Shown here one piece after another: positions 62,198 through 64,000 of a DNA stretch of 64,000 nt. Origin of the DNA: an uncultured Succiniclasticum sp. (lineage in GTDB: Bacteria > Bacillota > Negativicutes > Acidaminococcales > Acidaminococcaceae); contig CADCHY010000004.1 in the NCBI GenBank assembly GCA_902801365.1, forward strand, positions 1 through 64,000. The letters are read 5' to 3'. Below the pieces are notes generated by a model. That model worked only from the letters and a program-made list of their open reading frames with translations. It did no database searches and was not told the origin of the DNA. A program made the position numbers and the translations under genes. The first letter of the stretch is position 1; each line of letters opens with the position of its first letter.

Positions 62198-64000
62198 ATG
62201 CAGAAAGAGATTGAATTACTTGCTCCCGCAGGCACGTGGGAGGCGCTGGAAGCGGCAGTGAATGCCGGGGCCGATGCGGTGTATTTAGGCGGAAAAGCGT
62301 TTGGTGCCCGGGCCTATGCCAGCAATTTTGACCGGGAGGAAATGGCGAAAGCTGTGTATTTCTGCCATATGCATCACGTTCGTCTGTACGTGACGGTGAA
62401 TACGCTGGTGGATGATAAGGAGCTGCCGGAACTGGAAGATTATCTGGTCTTTCTGCATAACGCGGGTGTGGACGGAATCATTGTCCAGGACATGGGTATC
62501 ATCCGGGCGGCGCAGAAACTGGTACCCGGGCTGCCTCTGCATGCTTCCACTCAGATGACGGTGACCAATTCCGCAGGTGTGCGCTTTGCGGCGGAACAGG
62601 GGATCGTCCGGGTGGTGCCCGCCCGGGAACTGTCCCTGTCGGATTTAAAAGCGGCGAGCAATACCGGACTGGAAATAGAAGCGTTTATCCACGGCGCACT
62701 GTGCGTATGTTATTCCGGTCAGTGTCTCATGAGCAGCCTGATCGGCGGCCGCAGCGGGAACCGGGGACGCTGTGCCCAGCCCTGCCGTCTGCCGTACACG
62801 CTGGTGGATAAGAACGGAAAAGACCTGCTGGCGGGAAAAGATGCCGGGCAATATCTGTTAAGCCCGAAGGATCTGAACACATTGCGGATTTTGCCGCAGA
62901 TGATTGAAGCCGGCGTCATCTCGTATAAGATTGAAGGCCGCATGAAACGGCCGGAATACGTGGCGGTGGTTGTGGACGCGTACCGCCGGGCCATGGACAG
63001 TTACAAACGCGGAGCCTACGAAGTGCCGGCAAAGGATCTGGCAAACATCGAGCAGATTTTTAACCGGGATTTCACCACGGCCTATCTGGAAAAACATCAG
63101 GGCCGCCTGATGATGAGCGACCGCCGTCCCAATAACCGGGGGGTGCTGATCGGGCGCGTGCAGAAACTGAACAATGACCGTACCAAAGCGGTGGTGAAAC
63201 TGGATAAGGCAATCCATACGGGAGACGGGCTGGAGTTTTGGGTAAAGGTTGGCGGCCGTGTAGGTACAGTTGTCAATACGCTCCGGGTAAATGGGAAGAT
63301 AGTGGAAGAGGCAGCAGCGGGATCTCTCGCAGAGATTGATGTGCCAAAAGGCGTGCGGCTGAACGACCGCGTCTTCCGTACCCTGGACAGTGGGCTGATG
63401 GCTTATGCCGGGCAGTTCTACGGAGAGAAAAATAGAAAGCGGATACCCGTTACGGCAAAAGTAACTGCGCGTATGGGTAATCCGCTGGAAGTCGAGCTGA
63501 CAGACGCCGACGGCAACACCGGCGCCGCCCTGACGGATTTCATCGCGGAACCGGCTCGGAAGCACGCGTTGGACGAAGCAGCCGTCCGTAAACAGATTGA
63601 CCGTCTGGGAACCACGGAATACGAACTGGACAAACTGGAAACGGAAATCGGCGAAGGCCTGATGGTGCCTATGAGCGAGATCAACGAAGCGCGCCGCCGG
63701 GCCTGCGAAGCTTTGGATAAAGCAAGGTTGGAAGCCTTTGCGCCTGCCAGAGTGCAGGCAGAGAATAAAAATGTGATGCATCGCTGGCTGCATGAGTTGG
63801 AACATTCCGGTTCACACAACAGCGCGGGAACATACCAGCCTCTGCTTACGGTCTGGGTAGATACTGTGGACAAAGTGAAAGCAGCTCTGGAGGGCGGGGC
63901 GGACTGGATTATTTTCGGCGGTGACCGGTATACCTCGAGAGATGTGACCTTTACTGACTATGAAACGGCGGCGAAACTGGTGCGCAACGCCGGACGTCAC
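62198..64000 (+). CDS. rlhA: Peptidase U32 family protein, RlhA-like (partial)
   Basis: 601 codons visible, open to the window edge. ELLAPAGTWEALEAAVNAGADAVYLGGKAFGARAYASNF opening region, then the U32 core with a Cys cluster (CVCYSGQC ... GRCAQPC, about residues 168-195), SPKDLNTL and YKIEGRMKRPEYVA, followed by a DUF3656-like region (about 380-500). This architecture matches RlhA, which makes 5-hydroxycytidine in 23S rRNA, rather than the shorter TrhP/UbiU members. ATG 62198 follows AAAAGGAG. The C-terminus is missing. Confidence 0.85.
   Translation, partial: MQKEIELLAPAGTWEALEAAVNAGADAVYLGGKAFGARAYASNFDREEMAKAVYFCHMHHVRLYVTVNTLVDDKELPELEDYLVFLHNAGVDGIIVQDMGIIRAAQKLVPGLPLHASTQMTVTNSAGVRFAAEQGIVRVVPARELSLSDLKAASNTGLEIEAFIHGALCVCYSGQCLMSSLIGGRSGNRGRCAQPCRLPYTLVDKNGKDLLAGKDAGQYLLSPKDLNTLRILPQMIEAGVISYKIEGRMKRPEYVAVVVDAYRRAMDSYKRGAYEVPAKDLANIEQIFNRDFTTAYLEKHQGRLMMSDRRPNNRGVLIGRVQKLNNDRTKAVVKLDKAIHTGDGLEFWVKVGGRVGTVVNTLRVNGKIVEEAAAGSLAEIDVPKGVRLNDRVFRTLDSGLMAYAGQFYGEKNRKRIPVTAKVTARMGNPLEVELTDADGNTGAALTDFIAEPARKHALDEAAVRKQIDRLGTTEYELDKLETEIGEGLMVPMSEINEARRRACEALDKARLEAFAPARVQAENKNVMHRWLHELEHSGSHNSAGTYQPLLTVWVDTVDKVKAALEGGADWIIFGGDRYTSRDVTFTDYETAAKLVRNAGRH

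Noticed and set aside
62858..63805. A 315-codon open frame antisense to the U32 gene
   Set aside because: The plus-strand frame is a clear U32 protein; the antisense product resembles no family.
1..64000. CRISPR array, prophage, IS element or toxin-antitoxin system
   Set aside because: No regularly spaced repeats, integrase, transposase, phage structural or paired small toxin genes were seen on either strand.

Overview
This window is a gene-dense chromosomal segment from a Bacillota (Firmicutes) bacterium. The gene order is largely that of Bacillus and Clostridia: a mur/fts cluster, hrcA-grpE-dnaK-dnaJ behind a CIRCE operator, prmA/rsmE/mtaB/rpsU/yqeY/floA, the ylm-divIVA cluster, and an isoleucine T-box. 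The MurE DNPR motif points to meso-diaminopimelate peptidoglycan. Together with moderate GC, a long RecJ, a two-domain PPK2 and a PTP-like phytase-type phosphatase, this fits the Negativicutes (perhaps Acidaminococcaceae). That placement is inferred from gene content only. I see no phage, plasmid, IS transposase or CRISPR signature; it reads as core chromosome.

Layout. 1-11 kb: peptidoglycan precursor and division genes murE-murF-mraY-murD-murG-murC-ddl-ftsQ, then DUF881 and small-basic-protein genes. 11-14 kb: ftsZ, nrdR, an HU gene and rpsT (minus strand). 14-17 kb: lepA and hemW. 17-22 kb: the HrcA-controlled chaperone operon. 22-31 kb: a PTP-like inositol-phosphatase gene, then rsmE, prmA, mtaB, hinT, rpsU, yqeY, floA, an unknown gene and a polyphosphate:AMP phosphotransferase. 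31-39.7 kb: a B12/radical-SAM protein, pgeF, yggS, sepF, proC, ylmH, a very long divIVA and a histidine phosphatase. 39.7-46 kb: T-box and ileS, a small minus-strand gene, a hotdog thioesterase, a class IV aminotransferase homologue, a membrane protein, tRNA-Leu(CAA) and an SH3 exported protein. 46-53 kb: recJ, rel, a metallo-hydrolase and an AI-2E family permease. 53-64 kb: hisS, aspS, a 6S RNA locus, alaS, gltX, a chagasin-type inhibitor and the start of an rlhA-like U32 gene that runs off the end.

How the genes work together. The left part makes lipid II and the Z-ring. SepF and DivIVA, further right, are the partners expected to anchor and position that ring, which matters because ftsA is missing from its usual place next to ftsZ. 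The middle holds proteostasis and translation maintenance, and the right third is dominated by aminoacyl-tRNA synthetases. Regulation can be read directly in many places: consensus sigma-A promoters, CIRCE, a T-box and many intrinsic terminators.

Points most worth a second look: a class IV aminotransferase homologue with Asn where the PLP-binding Lys belongs; a DivIVA with 19 uninterrupted 11-residue repeats; a repeat pair, one copy interrupted by a roughly 110-nt palindromic element; a PTP-like phosphatase gene placed inside an otherwise conserved chaperone/rRNA-methylation neighbourhood; and a small Asp/Tyr-rich protein gene with its own promoter and terminator.
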